Assembly: GCA_964020155.1 (NCBI GenBank)
Contig: OZ026560.1
Location: forward strand, 3,140,259 to 3,204,258
Direction: 5' to 3'
Source: Chondrilla cf. caribensis
Lineage: Eukaryota; Porifera; Demospongiae; Chondrillida; Chondrillidae
DNA length: 64,000 nucleotides
Positions 37,097 to 47,345 of the stretch are shown one piece after another. The notes under the pieces were generated by a model. It was not told the origin of the DNA and did not search any database. It was given only the letters and a program-made list of their open reading frames with translations. Each line of letters starts with the position of its first letter. The stretch's first letter is position 1. The translations under genes and the position numbers were made by a program.

Positions 37097-37318
37097 CAAA
37101 TCAACAAATGCTACATCATCAAGGAACTCTTCCACCATCATCATGTATCTGCTATCGATTCCAATAATAAATGGCACAGGAGCTTGAATGTAGGTAGCCA
37201 GTGATAACGGACACATGGGTATGTCTGTACACTGCCACTTTAGAGGGAACAGGACGCTCTTGATAGCCTCTCCTACCGCTGTCAGCAGAGCTGGTCTACC
37301 TGAGTGGAACACAACCTT
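37097..37318 (-). pseudogene. Isolated DENND4-like DENN-domain exon
   Basis: A 222-bp exon, phase 0 at both ends, with acceptor CTGAACAG and donor GTATGTATG. It encodes KVVFHSGRPALLTAVGEAIK and then PLSLATYIQAPVPFIIGIDS, matching the core DENN region of DENND4-type Rab exchange factors. No neighbouring DENN exons were found. The sequence 3' of its donor is the same as intron 3 of MYDGF (compare 55750-55836), so the exon replaces MYDGF exon 3 exactly at the donor site. Phase does not fit MYDGF exon 4 (reading through gives a stop), so a fused product is unlikely. Confidence 0.8.
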
Positions 37319-37329
37319 CTGTTCAGGAG

Positions 37330-38440
37330 AACCAGGGTCAGGACAAGGATGAGATTTTCCATATCCATGCTAGCCAACAGGGACCAGTGAACACAACCAC
37401 TATAGTAGACAGAATACAAATGTGGGGAGGAGATTGGAAGTACAGTATAAGACAGAAAGGATTGTTGTCCACAATGTCCGCACTTTGTGGTGTACACCCA
37501 TGTTGCATGTACAGTACACATATTACCACAACATGTAAAGAGCTAGTATGTACAAGACACTGTGAATAGTCAGCCAACCAACCAACCAACCAACCAGCCA
37601 TGACAGGAACATGTCCCAGGACACCAACTGACTGACCAACCAACCAACCAGACAAACAAAGTAAACCACAACCACCCTATAAGTGGAATCAACCATGAAC
37701 TGTACATCACAGACAGACTATACAACCAACCACTGCTTGGACAATCTCAGACACCTTTAATACCATATACAACCACAACTAGCTACACCAAACCTAGAGA
37801 AGACAAATTCAATGCACTTGATAAAGAACCTCTAAACCTACACCAATACACAAACACCATCACACTACAAACCTCCACCCACCTGGAAACCACCCTATAG
37901 GGAAGGTTTCTATTGTGCAACTATTGAAGGACCACACATACAAAAGTACACACATAACAACACAGTATACACACATGTATACGAACACCATCACCACAAC
38001 ATGATGAAAACAAAACTACAGACAACAATACACACATGTATTATACACAAGGACTAATACAAAACTTACTGGAAGAGGTTGGAGGTACCTCGTTAGCAGG
38101 TGGAGGCACACTAGAGGTGTGCGTGTCAACCACTCCCCAAGTACACACTGGCATATTCTGCTGCTGGAGAACACCCAATAGCTGAGGTCTGCACGGGTTG
38201 GTGCTGGCTGAGTGGTGACTTCACAGTGGAGACCGAAGAAGACAACTCCGAGGACCAACAAGAGAACAGGATCGAGGAGATGTCTTGGTCAGACAACACG
38301 ATAACTACGAGGAACACCAAGACATGTCTAAGAATGGTACAGAGAAACTATAACACTGTAAGTTTCGCAAATGTACATAGACCGTGAAGGAGAAGATGGA
38401 GTACAAGACCACATCCCGCGGTACTCACCTAGTTAGTTCC
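37330..38440. repeat. Spacer: duplicated upstream flank of relic D
   Basis: 37330-37590 shows nothing recognisable. 37590-38400 matches 45690-46420 upstream of C (shared CATGTCCCAGGACACCAACT and the sequence around GTGTGCGTGTCAACCACTCC). No gene supported. Confidence 0.75.
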
Positions 38441-39115
38441 TCCACTGACTGAGTAGGTCAACGTGCATACAGTACCGTCATCCTAACATTGGCAAAGCAA
38501 AGAATGGAACGGATAAACTATTTGGTACACGTGTAGAGAAATCGATAAACCTTCCCACTTTAAGCTACAATACGTTAGAAAACTAACCAGTTGTATATCC
38601 GCAAAATGTTTTTTCCTGTTAGCCGGAGCTAGCTTTGTACCGAAATTATCTATAGCGCCTCTAGCCAAATAGGTAGCAGAAAAGCACAGAACGAACACAA
38701 ACAAATCTACAGATCCTGCGCCATCTTGAACAGCAGTTGTTAGCAGCTATGAATCTAGTTACGTACCTGGTTCGTACGTAGACGCCAAATACTGAGACTG
38801 TCAACTGTGTGATGTGATGTGAGAGAAAAGACATCGCCCAATGATTCCCTCATGACCAACGATGTCTTCAAGACCACATCCAACAATGCCCACAAGACTT
38901 CACCCAATCATGCTCTGAAGACCACATCCAATGATACTCTGAAGACCACATCCAACGATGCCCTCAAAACCACACCCAATGATCACACCACACCCACCAG
39001 TCCCAGACTGCCTCCAATGATACAAGACCACATGCACCCAATGATCAATATATGTGCTATTGTTATGTATTTTACTGTGCGTTTTCATTGAGTCATTGAA
39101 TGAATTATCACAAAG
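38440..39115 (+). pseudogene. Collapsed receptor relic D
   Basis: Begins with the conserved receptor upstream region (38460-38790, including GTTGTTAGCAGCTATGAATC). At about 38800 it jumps to an exon-2 fragment (AACTGTGTGATGTGATG, then TGAGAGAA and AGACATC) and then straight into 24-bp minisatellite and the 3' end. All ankyrin, Roc, COR and Death coding sequence is deleted. Confidence 0.8.
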
Positions 39116-39308
39116 TGAGTATATTTACTGTACACTTCAGTAACTACAGACTAAATACAACAAGTGCTTACATCACATTGAACTAAATACACTAACCTAC
39201 ATATCAGCAAATGGAATACACATGCACACACACACACACACAATATTTGACAACAGAAAATACTAAAACGAAGCACAGCTGTTTGTGGATTCCTGTTCTT
39301 GTAGCAGT

Positions 39309-39370
39309 CTACTTTGACTTTAGGTTCAGTTTAGATAGTCCCCCTCTGAACTGTCCCATGATGCATCGAA
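39309..39370 (-). pseudogene. MYDGF exon 6 copy behind relic D
   Basis: Same exon as 54500-54561, encoding FRGGLSKLNLKSK-stop, with the GCTGTAG acceptor kept. No other MYDGF exon is present nearby. Confidence 0.8.
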
Positions 39371-39433
39371 CTACAGCAGACAAGGGAGTCACAGAACCAG
39401 GGCTGTTACAGTAGGGTCCTACCAACAAATTGA

Positions 39434-39435
<2 letters not shown>

Positions 39436-39494
<59 letters not shown>
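39436..39494. repeat. (AC)n microsatellite
   Basis: About 28 AC units, followed by further CA-rich sequence to 39600. Confidence 0.95.
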
Positions 39495-39496
<2 letters not shown>

Positions 39497-40483
39497 CACA
39501 CACACTACAAAACACACCCACATCCACTCACACCCACACCCATTCACACACACACACACTTCCACCCACACCCAGCACACACACACACACACAAACAGAA
39601 TTACAGAAATACGTACATACATCTACAATAGTACACCTCTCACCCTCTCCGCTATCCTGTGCAGAGTCCTCTCCAGTATGTGTTCCTCCTCTGGCAGGAG
39701 TGTGTTGGCATCCATGAGGAGTGTGGGGGTGTAGGGTTGTGGGTCCACCATCGTCATCTTCTCCATACCTGGTACCGTGAAATTGGCCTCCATCTCATTC
39801 GAGAACTCCTTGTAGTCCACGTAGGATGGGTCCTTGTGAGAGCAGTACATAGTCACTGGTGAACCTCTATATAAGTATATGAAGACCACCTGTTTATAGA
39901 GACCATATTTTCTTGGTTGGTATTTACATACAGGTTCAACTGTATACTAGTACATACGTATACTTATATGTACACATGTATGTCAGTACCTCTCCTCAAC
40001 GGCTGCTGCCTCTGGCTCAGTCAAGTTGAAGCCACAGAGGTCCAGGACCTCCTGAAGGAGGTACCTGGCATGCAGTAGGAGCGGAGCTTGTCGTAGTCCC
40101 TGAGAAACTCCAACACTCGTATCCTCTCCTTTGCCACCTGTGTGTGCACAAGGGAGTGGTTGCAATATGCATACATCACCCATGCAATATGCACACTGAA
40201 CATCAACAACAATTATAAAGGCACATACACAATCATGTACATGAGCATGTACATATGTAGGTACATGTACTTAACAAATTTGTTTAGATAACCTTGTCAA
40301 TTTTATTTTGTCAAATGTGACATACCCACACCCACAAGTATGTACATATGTACAAATGTTCGTATACTCGTCCAAACACATACAGGTACACATACACCGA
40401 CACTCTTCCAAATATGTATACAAACACACCATCACACACAGATGCGTAAACGTACACACACATACCCACAAACACACACACAC

Positions 40484-40486
<3 letters not shown>

Positions 40487-40549
<63 letters not shown>
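40487..40549. repeat. (AC)n microsatellite
   Basis: About 30 AC units in an intron of the EF-hand pseudogene. Confidence 0.95.
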
Positions 40550-40552
<3 letters not shown>

Positions 40553-40900
40553 AACAAAAACAAAACAAACACCTTGGTCTTCATCCTGTTCAGCACCTGG
40601 TTCACATTCACAGCCCTCAGTCCGGCCCCAGTGCAAACAGACTCCCCCAAGTGGTGTTTCTCAGTGGACAACTGAGCCATCCGATGCTGATATTTGTTCT
40701 CGGGCTGCTCTGAAGGTTGGATCTTGTTGAGGAGCTTCAAGTTAAGCTTTGCAGTAGAAAGTGGGAGAAGGAGGCAGTATCCACTCATGTATGTATCTGC
40801 AAAATTAATGTTACTATGCATGTATGCACATACATGTGGAATACACATGTACACATAAGTATGCATGTACATAAACCACCCATGCTACTAACTACACATG

Positions 40901-41088
40901 CAGTGTTTCCCCCAGAAAAAAAATAAAGGGGGAGGGAGGTACCATGAATATTTTGATATATAATTATCAATATTGCTTTAACACTTAACTCAATAATATT
41001 ATAAATCTTTATTCTAACAAAACATTATTGTCACAGAACAGAGAATAAAGGGGGGAGCGCCCTGGTACCACCTTTGGGGGAAACCCTG
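40901..41088. mobile_element. hAT-like MITE (188 bp)
   Basis: Ends CAGTGTTTCCCCCA and, on the reverse strand, CAGGGTTTCCCCCA; direct duplication CACATG at 40895-40900 and 41089-41094. AT-rich interior; lies in an intron of the EF-hand pseudogene. The 6-bp duplication is short for hAT, so the superfamily is uncertain. Confidence 0.75.
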
Positions 41089-41674
41089 CACATGTATGTA
41101 CAAATGTATACTATATGTAAAATATGTGTATGTACATAGATATGTACGTATGTGCATGCATAAATAAGTGAACTACGTACGTATCTTTTTAGAACAATGA
41201 AGGGGGAAATGGGGAAGTAACCAAATTGAGTTCTGTGAATTGCCAGCAATTGTGAGTGACAACAAGTCTTGGACCAACCTCTGTCAACGTCAGCGACAAA
41301 TTGCTTCCACAGCACATGGTCCTTCTTCTTGGGGTCACTGTAGAGGGAGCAGAGTGCGGCAAACTCCTCCTGGGTGAGGTCGGAGTGTCTCATGGATGAC
41401 AGGCCTTGATGGAACTGGGACACACCTATGGATCCCAATCTGAGGGGGTCAGAGTCTTCAAAATGTTCAGACACCTGTGTGCATGTGTGTGTTGGGAGTG
41501 GGGGACGATTAATGGGTGATATCACACAGACAGATGTACAACTACCACACCCTGTACAAATGTACGTAAATGATCCATGCAACTTAGATCCACTTCCACT
41601 TGGATCTCGTTAGTGTAATTGCATAATTAGTCCCAGGTTGGTCATTAGTGACTTTGTGTGGACATGTGGAGAAC

Positions 41675-41850
41675 ACACAGGTACATACATACATACACAA
41701 GAAGGGCATACAGGTACATACATACATACACACACAAGAAGAGCATACAGGTACATACATACATACACAAGAAAGGCATACAGGTACATACATACATACA
41801 CAAGAAGGGTATACAGGTGCATACGTACACACACAAGAAGGGTACACACA
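41675..41850. repeat. Short minisatellite
   Basis: Five or so copies of a unit of roughly 33-36 bp built on ACATACATACA, CAAGAAGGGCATACAGGT. Confidence 0.85.
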
Positions 41851-42239
41851 GTATCTATGTACATCCACTACAACACATGCCTTCATACCCTTGATAGGTG
41901 TCCCCTGGGAGGCCTGTACATGCTCATGGTCGGGTTCTTCTCCAGGTTGGGGACATTGTAGGCATTCTCCATCATGTCACAGAATCCCTTGTACCTTACT
42001 CTGCCGTCTTCAGTCCTGAAGTGGTCCGCTATCCTCTATATTTCCTCGCGTGTGAGGTGTGCCAGCTGACCACAGCACAGGGAGAGGCCACACACAAACT
42101 GGTTCTCAGTGATGATTCCACTCCTCAGCTTGTTATGGTCCTTGAAGAACTCCGTGGTGCGAATCTCATTCTTGTTAACAACGTCCTGGATCCAAGCAAA
42201 TATATCCTCAATAGAGGAGACAGGAGAGTTCTGTGGGAA

Positions 42240-43534
42240 TAAAGGTAGTTACATATGTACAGTCTGTATGTACGTATGATGTATGTATAGTGCAACAGAA
42301 AGAGGTAAGGCTTGGTAGTGAGTGGTTTAGAGAGGTGGTGAGCGGTATAAAGGGGTAGGGCATTTCACAGATTGGTCTACGATGACAAAGAGTTACAGTG
42401 AGCGATAGATAGTAGCAGAGTATATACTATATACACATATATGTAAGTATGTGATGACACAAATCGCACACATACGTAAGTGTTTATGTAACAAGTGAAT
42501 AGAACAAACACATGTGTATATGTAACAACAAGTAAATAAGACACAACATAACTCAATCGCCACCAAAAATGGTGGAATAAGCAACTCGGTCAAAAACAGT
42601 AGCAACAACTGCTGGCAAAATAAAGCATGGCCAACCTCAAAGAGGAGACCAGGAATACACTGAGGTGGCCGAAATGAACAACCCCTAACCCTCACCAACA
42701 GGGAGGCATGCACAGGTAGAATGGCTTCTGGAATAACCCAGAGTTATAATTAACCATGTAGAGCATATTTGAAGAATGACAGAGGTGAAACCCAATATTA
42801 ACTTTGTATGGAGGGAATATGCATATATATGTCTACCAACAATAAGGACAACCTGACATTGAGCAGCATGCAGTAGGACATCTTCTGGAAAGACAAATGG
42901 TACCTCTGAAACTGGTAACCAAATTGCTGAAATGGCACGTGAAGACTGCAAAGACACTAATCCATACGTTATTTGGTTGCTATCACGAGGAAACTCACTG
43001 ACTACCACAACAGTTGAATACAACTGAGATATTGAAATATATTAACTATTATATTTAGTAGAGGTTTGAGCACAATAATATTATCACCTACTTCTCTAAC
43101 CACCGAGCAAGGTGGAATAGACAACACAGCTGAGAACGTTGAAAAACAACAAATTGTATATAGCATTCAACTACACTTCCTTAAATCACCCCCAAGTAAT
43201 GTTGGATAAAGAACAAGACTAAGTCATACTGACAGCACAACCAGAGCAACCAGGTCAACTACCCAGAAGGGAACAGCAATGACCGGAGGTGTTTGGAAGA
43301 ACTACCTCAAACCACCACCAAGAGAGGTGGAGTAATTAGACATAGCTGAAGCAGCATCAATACTGCTGGAGAGCAAAACCACCAATAACCTCGGAATAGG
43401 AACCCACAGTGCACCACAATGATTAAAGGAAAACACAGATTTATACCTGCAAACTATGAACACTGTGAAAGTGTGGAACTATACCCGCTATAGGGGGGTG
43501 ACAAGCATGCAGAAGACATTAACATACCTACATG
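42240..43534. repeat. Gene-free spacer with hairpin-rich satellite
   Basis: No coding region supported. 42540-42700 and 43090-43440 carry the same degenerate units as 21400-22870 (CAACTGCTGGCA, CCTCAAAGAGGAGACCAG, CTGAGGTGGCCGAAATGAAC). Confidence 0.55.
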
Positions 43535-44142
43535 TAGCGCTGGGCGGTATACCGAATATATAGTAATACCGCGGTATTATTTGTGCACGGTTTTGATACC
43601 GGCTGACTTTTTTCTATACCGAGATATCGTGATATCACGGTATTCTCTAAGGTTTGACCGGTATTTTAAGTAATATATTCCTGAGATAACAAATTTCGTC
43701 CTGAAATGATGTGTTCTGAATCCTTCGAAACTATTGCTGCGACAGCCATGATTACGAGCACGAAAAGTGTGCGTGTGCGGAGTAATACGTTGTTACACGG
43801 AATGAGAGAATGTTGTCAAAATGGCGACGTCGTCGGCTGCCAAGTTTAAATTTTGATCAGCGAACGAGCGATACGGGTGATCCGAGCAATGAACTTCATC
43901 TTGTCAATAAGATAAATGCTAAATCTGATATTTTGAAGTACTTTGCACTCCGAGTTAACGAGGACGACAAAGTAGTGGATTATTTATTCATTTATTTATG
44001 TTTATTTATTTCATTATTATTAAATCGAGGATTAAGTTATTTCAAAGCCCAACTATAACCTTAAGACTCGGTATACCGTAATACCGTCGTATGATGTTGG
44101 CAATATACCGAAACTGATATTTTTTGATACTGCCCAGTGCTA
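43535..44142. mobile_element. Non-autonomous hAT element (608 bp) with transposase remnant
   Basis: Ends TAGCGCTGGGCGGTATACCG and, on the reverse strand, TAGCACTGGGCAGTAT. Exact 8-bp duplication CCTACATG at 43527-43534 and 44143-44150. A plus-strand segment around 43900-43980 encodes SDILKYFALRVNEDDKVVD, resembling the start of a BED zinc finger as found at hAT transposase N-termini, so it is probably an internal-deletion derivative of an autonomous hAT. Confidence 0.9.
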
Positions 44143-44189
44143 CCTACATGACCAAAGCACTACAATGCAGAATATGCACACACAATACA

Positions 44190-44228
<39 letters not shown>

Positions 44229-44858
44229 ATATATGTAAGTAAACTCTGTAACTGTATAATATTCAATCACATGTATGTACATACGTATTACTTAAATCAC
44301 CCCCAAGTACCTGGAAAGAAAAATACTTGAGAACAAAGAACTTATCGGCAAACTCTTTGGGTTTGAATTAGCGGTGAAGAAGAAGTGAAGAAGAGAAGCC
44401 AACTGATGACAAGCAAGACCAGGCTGAGTAAACATCTTGGCCAACATGATGAAGTTTTTTAAATGTGAGAAGCTGCACAGCACAGTGAGACAGGAACGTG
44501 TTTTTCATCAATGAATGTTGAAGAGTGGATGAACCATTGCTATGAACAATCAGTTACTAGGAATGGTTATCCAGGACATGTAATCTGGTGAATAGGACTG
44601 CAGTGCTGAACGTGTGGCAATAACATGGCCCCCATGGTATTGACAGCCTCACCCATTGGTGAGCCATTACAGTCATTAACTACGTTTAGGAATTAGAATA
44701 ACTATGTTCAAACTCAACGGCTAAACTTCATACAACCACCCACAATGGATAAACAATCCTACTGCTGACCACAGTCAGCTGGACAACATGGAAGGCTGAA
44801 CTGGAGATATTCAACTAGTACTCAAGTGTTCTAGGAACTGGTCCAGTATTTAGGTGGT
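44143..44858. repeat. Spacer with (AC)n
   Basis: A short AC tract at 44191-44226; otherwise nothing recognisable. Confidence 0.5.
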
Positions 44859-45201
44859 GTCCTCCCCAGACCCACAAGTGTCACCTGCGGAAAGTGGATC
44901 TGGTGACAGTAGGGCAGTTTGCTTGGCCCTATAAACCAATAACATCTGATGATGACATTGTACTTATTGCACAGGAGAAGAAACTACATGGCAGTGGAAC
45001 AAGACTACCTTTTGGTTCATTTCTGTACTTTTGGTAAATGGCTCCATCTATTTCAACCTTCAAAAAGACTCCTTCACCCTTGGTACACTGAAGTTTAATG
45101 TCGTCAAATTATCCAACAGTTGAGATGAGAGTCAAGCAAACTGTCCTATTCTCACCAGACTCACTTTTGGTAGGGGACATTTGTGGGTCTGGGGACTAGA
45201 C
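44859..45201. mobile_element. MITE with about 70-bp terminal inverted repeats, copy 2
   Basis: Over 90 percent like 22932-23273 by eye, in the same position of the duplicated upstream flank, so it was copied with the flank. A single T is missing near 45010 compared with copy 1, which breaks the internal open frame. Confidence 0.7.
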
Positions 45202-46490
45202 TAGTATTGAGGGCACTTTGCATGCACAAGTGTGCTAATCTGATATCTATGGCTGAACGGGAGACACAACCTCAGCAGAGACAACTCTGCTACAAAAGCA
45301 AACTAGAACCACCACCTGACTAGTGTGAATGAGCACCACGGTGGTCCTATTGAACCCCAACAACCTATAATAACCAACACTGCCACACCACCAACCACAC
45401 CCATCCGCAGGGGTGGACCACACAAAGCACCCGCTGTATAGTCTCAATTGATCTCCTCTATCACAATAGGTGCAATAACCAACACAGCCACGGGAGGAGG
45501 AATACTGCTGGTCAAGTAGAACTACAGGAAACCTCAATGAGGAGACCGACAATATACCAAGGTACTCAAAATCAACTACAGTACTGTGCCTCAAACCACC
45601 TCCATGACAGGTGGGATGAACAACACAGTCAAGGCAGCTACACCACTGCTAGCAACACACAACCATCCTCAAGGATGACAGGAACATGTCCCAGGACACC
45701 AACTGACTCACCAACCAACCAACCAGACAAACAAAGTAAACCACAACCACCCTATAGGTGGAATCAACCATGAACTGTACATCACAGACAGACTATACAA
45801 CCAACCACTGCTGGGACAATCTCAGACACCTTTAATACCATATACAACCACAACTAGCTACACCAAACCTAGAGGACAAATTCAATGCACTTGATAAAGA
45901 ACCTCGAAACCTACACCAATACACAAACACTATCACACTACAAACCTACACCCACCTGGAAACCACCCTAGGGAAGGTTACTATTGTGCAACTATTGAAG
46001 GACCACACATACAAAAGTACACACATAACAACACAGCATACACACATGTATACGAACACCATCACCACAACATGATGAAAACAAAACTACAGACAACAAT
46101 ACATACATGTATTATACACAAGGACCAATACAAAACTTACTGGAAGAGGTTGGAGGTACCTCATTAGCAGGTGGAGGCACACTAGAGGTGTGCGTGTCAA
46201 CCACTCCCCAAGTACACACTGGCATATTCTGCTGCTGGAGAACACCCAATAGCTGAGGTCTGCACGGGTTGTTGCTGGCTGAGTGGTGACTTCACAGTGG
46301 AGACTGAAGAAGACAACTCCGAGGACCAACAAGAGGACAAGATCGAGGAGATGTCTTGGTCAGACAAGACCAGAACTACAAGGAACACAAAGACCTGTCT
46401 GAGAATGGTACAGAGAAAGCTCTTGACTGACAGTAAACACTATGGAAAGTTGTCACTGGGAATTTGGAGTTGGTTGACAATGACTCTCAA
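45202..46490. repeat. Segmental duplication upstream of receptor C
   Basis: Matches 23274-24083, and from about 45690 also 37590-38340. It preserves the uninterrupted LINE target site near 46200-46222. No gene supported; the frames of 60-160 codons here have no family features. Confidence 0.8.
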
Positions 46491-46493
46491 ATG

Positions 46494-46742
46494 TCCCCTA
46501 CACCCTACTGGGAGGTGCTCTACACCACACTACATCCCCTACACCCTGCTGGGAGGTGCTCTACACCACACTACGTCCCCTACACCCTGCTGGGAGGTGC
46601 TCTACACCACACTACATCCCCTACACCCTGCTGGGAGGTGCTCTACACCACACTACGTCCCCTACACCCTGCTGGGAGGTGCTCTACACCACACTACATC
46701 CCCTACACCCTGCTGGGAGGTGCTCTACATCACACTACGGCT
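46494..46742. repeat. 41-bp minisatellite, about six copies
   Basis: The unit contains CTGGGAGGTGCTCTACACCA; copies alternate between ACATCCCC and ACGTCCCC, suggesting an 82-bp higher-order unit. Confidence 0.93.
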
Positions 46743-46984
46743 CCTCTACCAAAATCTACATTTCAAATGGAACAGAAACTACTGACGAGTGTTGAAATGG
46801 TAGGTGTAGGTCAGAGACGAATGGGACGTTGAGAATACTCTGATTGGAATGGTTGGATCGGACTAGAACTACGAGGAACACAAAGACCTGTCTAAGAATG
46901 GTACAGAGAAAATATAACACTATCAGTTTCGCAAATGTTATAAACCGTGAAGGAGAAGATGGAGTACAAGACCACATCCCGCGG

Positions 46985-47345
46985 TCCTCACCTCGTTAGT
47001 TCCTCCACTGACTGAGTAGGTCAACGTGTGTACAGTACCGTCATCCTAAACTTGGCAAAGTAAAGAAGGTAACGTATGAACTACTTGTTACATGTGTGGA
47101 GGAATCGATAAACCTTCCCAATTTAAGCTACAATACGTTACAAAACTAACCAGTTGCATATCCGCAAAATATGTCCATACGTTTTTTTGTTATCTGACTT
47201 TGTACCGAAATTATCCATAGCACCACTAGCCGAGTAGGTAGCAGAAAAGCAAAGAAGGAACAACAAACCAACCTACAGATCCTGCGCCATCTTGAACAGC
47301 AGTTGTTAGCGGCTATGAATCTAGTTACGTACCTGGTCATGCACG
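46985..47345 (+). promoter_or_regulatory. Upstream region of receptor copy C
   Basis: Conserved with 27960-28421 (B) and 38430-38790 (D). Shared blocks include CTCGTTAGTTCCTCCACTG, GAATCGATAAACCTTCCC, TACCGAAATTATC and GCAGTTGTTAGCGGCTATGA. Likely promoter plus 5' leader; inferred from conservation only. Confidence 0.5.

Larger units (their letters stand above)
39644..42230 (-). pseudogene. EF-hand protein pseudogene
   Basis: Exon-like blocks on the minus strand: 42230-41889, 41474-41279, about 40745-40576, 40137-39990, 39855-39644. They encode repeated EF-hand-like segments: FFKDHNKLRSGIITENQF, VRYKGFCDMMENAYNVPNLE, FEDSDPLRLGSIGVSQFHQG, LEFLRDYDKLRSYCM, YVDYKEFSNEMEANF. The Ca-binding loops are mostly incomplete, as in distant members of the superfamily. 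Disabled by an in-frame TAG at 42038-42036 (probably from CAG) and a 1-bp deletion near 40046 that breaks SFRR from VLDLCGFNLTEPE. Not all exon joins are in phase, suggesting more decay. No start exon was found upstream. Exact family not recognised. Confidence 0.75.

Noticed and set aside
46297..46832. Frames of 120-160 codons over the 41-bp minisatellite
   Set aside because: Overlapping frames are open for the same stretch because of the repeat; no family features and no counterpart upstream of B or D.
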